Assembly: GCA_038237645.1 (NCBI GenBank)
Contig: JBBRYN010000002.1
Span: 1-64,000, forward strand
Source: QHCA01 sp038237645
GTDB taxonomy: Bacteria > Actinomycetota > Actinomycetes > Mycobacteriales > QHCA01
Reading direction: 5' to 3'
DNA length: 64,000 nt
A program made the position numbers and the translations under genes. Below are positions 61,959 through 64,000 of the stretch, one piece after another; position 1 is the first letter of the stretch, and every line of letters begins with the position of its first letter. Under the pieces are notes generated by a model. The model did no database searches. It saw nothing but the letters and a program-made list of their open reading frames with translations, and was not told where the DNA came from.

Positions 61959-63166
61959 TGCGCGCCGCCCACGACGAGGTCCGGATCGCCCGGGCGGCTT
62001 TGACGCGAATCTGCGAGCCGGGCGGCGTGGGGCTGGCGAGGTTGATCGCGGAACGCGGCCCGGTGGAGGCCCTGGCTGCACTGTGGCACGGCCAGCCATT
62101 CACCGACAGCGCCGCGGAGATGCGGGCCTGGGAGCTGCGGGCTCGGCGGAGCGCCAAGGTTGTCACCCGCGACCTCGCGGCCCGCGACCTCGACGCCGTT
62201 CACGCACTGGGTGGGCGGCTGATCTGCCCGGAGGACGACGAGTGGCCGGCACGTGTTGACGAGCTGGCCGCGTTCGGCACGTTGAGCGATCCGGCAATGC
62301 CTCCGGTCGCGCTATGGGTCTGCGGCACGGGCGACCTGGCGCCGCTGTGCCACCGATCGGTTTCGGTGGTCGGCTCGCGGGCGGCCACCCCGTACGGCTC
62401 GCACGTCGCCGGCGAGCTCGCCCACGGGCTGGCTGACCGGGGGTGGACCGTCGTCTCCGGCGGGGCATACGGGATTGACGGCGCCGCCCATCGCGGCGCG
62501 CTTGCCGGTGGCGGCGCGACAGTCGCGATCCTTGCCTGTGGGGTCGACCGGCCCTATCCGCTCGGCCACCACGGCCTTTTCGACCGTATCCGCACCGATG
62601 GACTGCTGGTGAGCGAGTGGCCACCGCAGAGCCCTCCGCAGCGGCCGCGCTTCCTGGTGCGCAACCGCGTCATCGCGGCGCTGTCGGCCGGCACCGTGGT
62701 CGTGGAGGCGGCCGCACGCAGTGGCGCTCGGATGACGGCCCGGCGGGCCGCCGAGCTACACCGCCCGCTGATGGCGGTTCCTGGTGCAGTGACCTCGGCG
62801 ATGTCGGTGGGCGCCCACCAGCTTCTGCGCTCCGGCGCGGTGCTCGTCACCAGTGCAGCCGAGATCCTCGACACCGTCGGGCGCATTGGTGAGGACTGGG
62901 CCGAGCCGCCACGTGGCCCCGTGGTCATCCGTGACGAGCTCAGCGCCGAGCTGACCAGGATCATCGAGGCCGTGCCGGCCCGTGTTGCTCAGCCGGTCGA
63001 GGAGATCGCCGCCCAAGCCGGCGTACGGCTGCGCGAGGCCATGCGGGCCTTGCCGGTGCTGGTCGGACACGGGCTGGTGCATGAGACGGCCGCCGGCTTT
63101 CGGCTCACAGTCGCCGGGCGGCGATCGCCCGCGGCGGGCGACCCGCCGACGCCCTCGCTGCGCTGA
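61958..63166 (+). CDS. dprA: DNA-processing protein DprA
   Basis: 402 residues. The Rossmann core is SVSVVGSRAATPYGSHVAGE, VVSGGAYGIDGAAHRGALAG, GGATVAILACGVDRPYPLGH, and SEWPPQSPPQRPRFLVRNRV, with VEAAARSGARMTA. A C-terminal winged helix follows. Loads RecA onto incoming ssDNA. With comM it suggests remains of a DNA-uptake or recombination set; no comEA/EC in view. Confidence 0.94.
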   Translation: MRAAHDEVRIARAALTRICEPGGVGLARLIAERGPVEALAALWHGQPFTDSAAEMRAWELRARRSAKVVTRDLAARDLDAVHALGGRLICPEDDEWPARVDELAAFGTLSDPAMPPVALWVCGTGDLAPLCHRSVSVVGSRAATPYGSHVAGELAHGLADRGWTVVSGGAYGIDGAAHRGALAGGGATVAILACGVDRPYPLGHHGLFDRIRTDGLLVSEWPPQSPPQRPRFLVRNRVIAALSAGTVVVEAAARSGARMTARRAAELHRPLMAVPGAVTSAMSVGAHQLLRSGAVLVTSAAEILDTVGRIGEDWAEPPRGPVVIRDELSAELTRIIEAVPARVAQPVEEIAAQAGVRLREAMRALPVLVGHGLVHETAAGFRLTVAGRRSPAAGDPPTPSLR

Positions 63167-63241
63167 GGGTGATCCCTCCCGGCAAGCGCCGGTGGGCGTG
63201 GCAGGCTTGACCCGCCCCGCCAGGTCGCGCACGGTCGGGTC

Positions 63242-64000
63242 ATGACCGACGCCCCCCCCGGCCGCCGTGGAGTGGCCGCGCTGCGAGCCGGGCTCCCGGC
63301 GCCATCGGAGGAGGCGGCGGCAGCCTACGAGAGATACCTCCGCTCTGAGCGAGGGCTGTCGGCGCATACCGTGCGCGGTTACCTCGGCGACGCGATCAGC
63401 CTGCTGGATCATGCCGCCCGGATGGGCATACGCGACCCGTCGGCTCTCGATTTGGCGACGCTGCGCAGCTGGCTGGCCAGGTTGCGCACGTCGGGGGCGG
63501 CCCGGGCGAGCCTGGCCCGCCGGGCAGCCGGCGCCCGATCATTCACGGCCTGGGCGCACCGCGCGGGCCGGCTCGGCTGCGACGTGGGCCAGCTGCTGGC
63601 CAGCCCCAAACCGGGCCGTCCGCTGCCTTCGGTGCTCAGGCAGGTGCAGGCGCGGGCGCTGGTCGAGCTCCCCACCGACAGTTTCGATCCGCTGGCCGTC
63701 CGCGACGGGCTGGTGGTGGAGCTGCTCTACGGCACCGGGGTACGGGTGGGCGAGCTCTGCGGGCTCGATATCGACGACGTCGACCGCGCTCGCCGGGTGA
63801 TCCGGGTGCTCGGCAAGGGCGGCAGGCAGCGCACGGTGCCGTACGGCGTGCCGGCCGAACGTGCCCTCCATTCATACCTGCGTCAGGCGCGGCCCGCGCT
63901 GGCTGTGGCGGTGAGCGGGCCTGCGCTCCTGCTCGGCGCCCGGGGAGGCCGGATGGATCCGCGGGCCGTCCGGCGCCTAGTGCACGAGCGGGTGGCGTCG
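63242..64000 (+). CDS. xerC: Tyrosine recombinase XerC (cut by window edge)
   Basis: 253 residues to the right edge with no stop. The N-terminal SAM-like core is YERYLRSERGLSAHTVRGYL; the catalytic domain starts with LLYGTGVRVGELCGLDIDDV (first catalytic Arg) and VLGKGGRQRTVPYG (Lys). The His/Arg/Tyr catalytic C-terminus lies beyond the window. ATG 63242 is the first start; GTG 63272 is possible. Works with a partner at dif to resolve chromosome dimers. Confidence 0.92.
   Translation, partial: MTDAPPGRRGVAALRAGLPAPSEEAAAAYERYLRSERGLSAHTVRGYLGDAISLLDHAARMGIRDPSALDLATLRSWLARLRTSGAARASLARRAAGARSFTAWAHRAGRLGCDVGQLLASPKPGRPLPSVLRQVQARALVELPTDSFDPLAVRDGLVVELLYGTGVRVGELCGLDIDDVDRARRVIRVLGKGGRQRTVPYGVPAERALHSYLRQARPALAVAVSGPALLLGARGGRMDPRAVRRLVHERVAS

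Overview
The window is a high-GC actinomycete chromosome segment. Supporting signs are the many GTG starts, ATGA/GTGA gene overlaps, an HU protein with a long Lys/Ala tail, an IclR-type regulator divergent from leuCD, a SepIVA-like protein, MutT1 and FbiD homologues (the latter implying coenzyme F420), DUF3515, DUF2469, a GlnR-like box upstream of amt-glnK-glnD, and the ftsY/ffh/rpsP/trmD/rplS/lepB/rnhB/dprA/xerC order of Actinomycetota. The genus cannot be fixed from the sequence alone.

Bases 1-2600 are a decayed, visibly more AT-rich accessory patch. It holds the start of an ISAzo13-like transposase running off the left edge, an inositol-monophosphatase fragment beside it, a serine-recombinase remnant, a LecA-like domain scrap, an ISL3 transposase start joined to a TerD tail, an intact DUF1622 membrane protein and a frameshifted DUF4352-type lipoprotein/secreted gene. 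A 48-bp tandem repeat array closes the patch and encodes the last residues of a tryptophanase, which is divergent from a DUF5937/ArsR-type regulator. A CYTH-CHAD protein follows.

Bases 6.7-15 kb look like a cyclic-di-GMP and cell-surface locus. A pilin-like lipoprotein is divergent from a membrane PAS-PAS-PAS-GGDEF-EAL protein. Next come a TasA-like secreted and membrane-anchored protein, translationally coupled to a GAF-GGDEF cyclase, and a third membrane GGDEF protein that starts at TTG behind a small hairpin.

Bases 15-32 kb carry manA, a GNAT, ndgR divergent from leuCD, hup, mutT1-ppk, a cold-shock-like protein with fbiD, plsC-gpsA with a trans-sulfuration enzyme, ddl, DUF3515 with an Lrp-type sensor domain, thiL, a DUF4190/septum-formation membrane protein and rpmB. 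Bases 32.6-46 kb are a housekeeping run: a DAK2/FakA-like protein, recG, rsmD, coaD, sepIVA, DUF177, rpmF, a deleted plsX remnant, rnc, mutM, a small coiled-coil protein, smc and ftsY. Bases 46-50 kb are the nitrogen module (GlnR-like box, amt, glnK, glnD). Bases 50-64 kb hold ffh, an amidohydrolase, rpsP-khpA-rimM-trmD-rplS, three consecutive type I signal peptidases, a NUDIX hydrolase, rnhB, DUF2469, yraN, comM, dprA and the start of xerC. No rRNA, tRNA or CRISPR array was seen.
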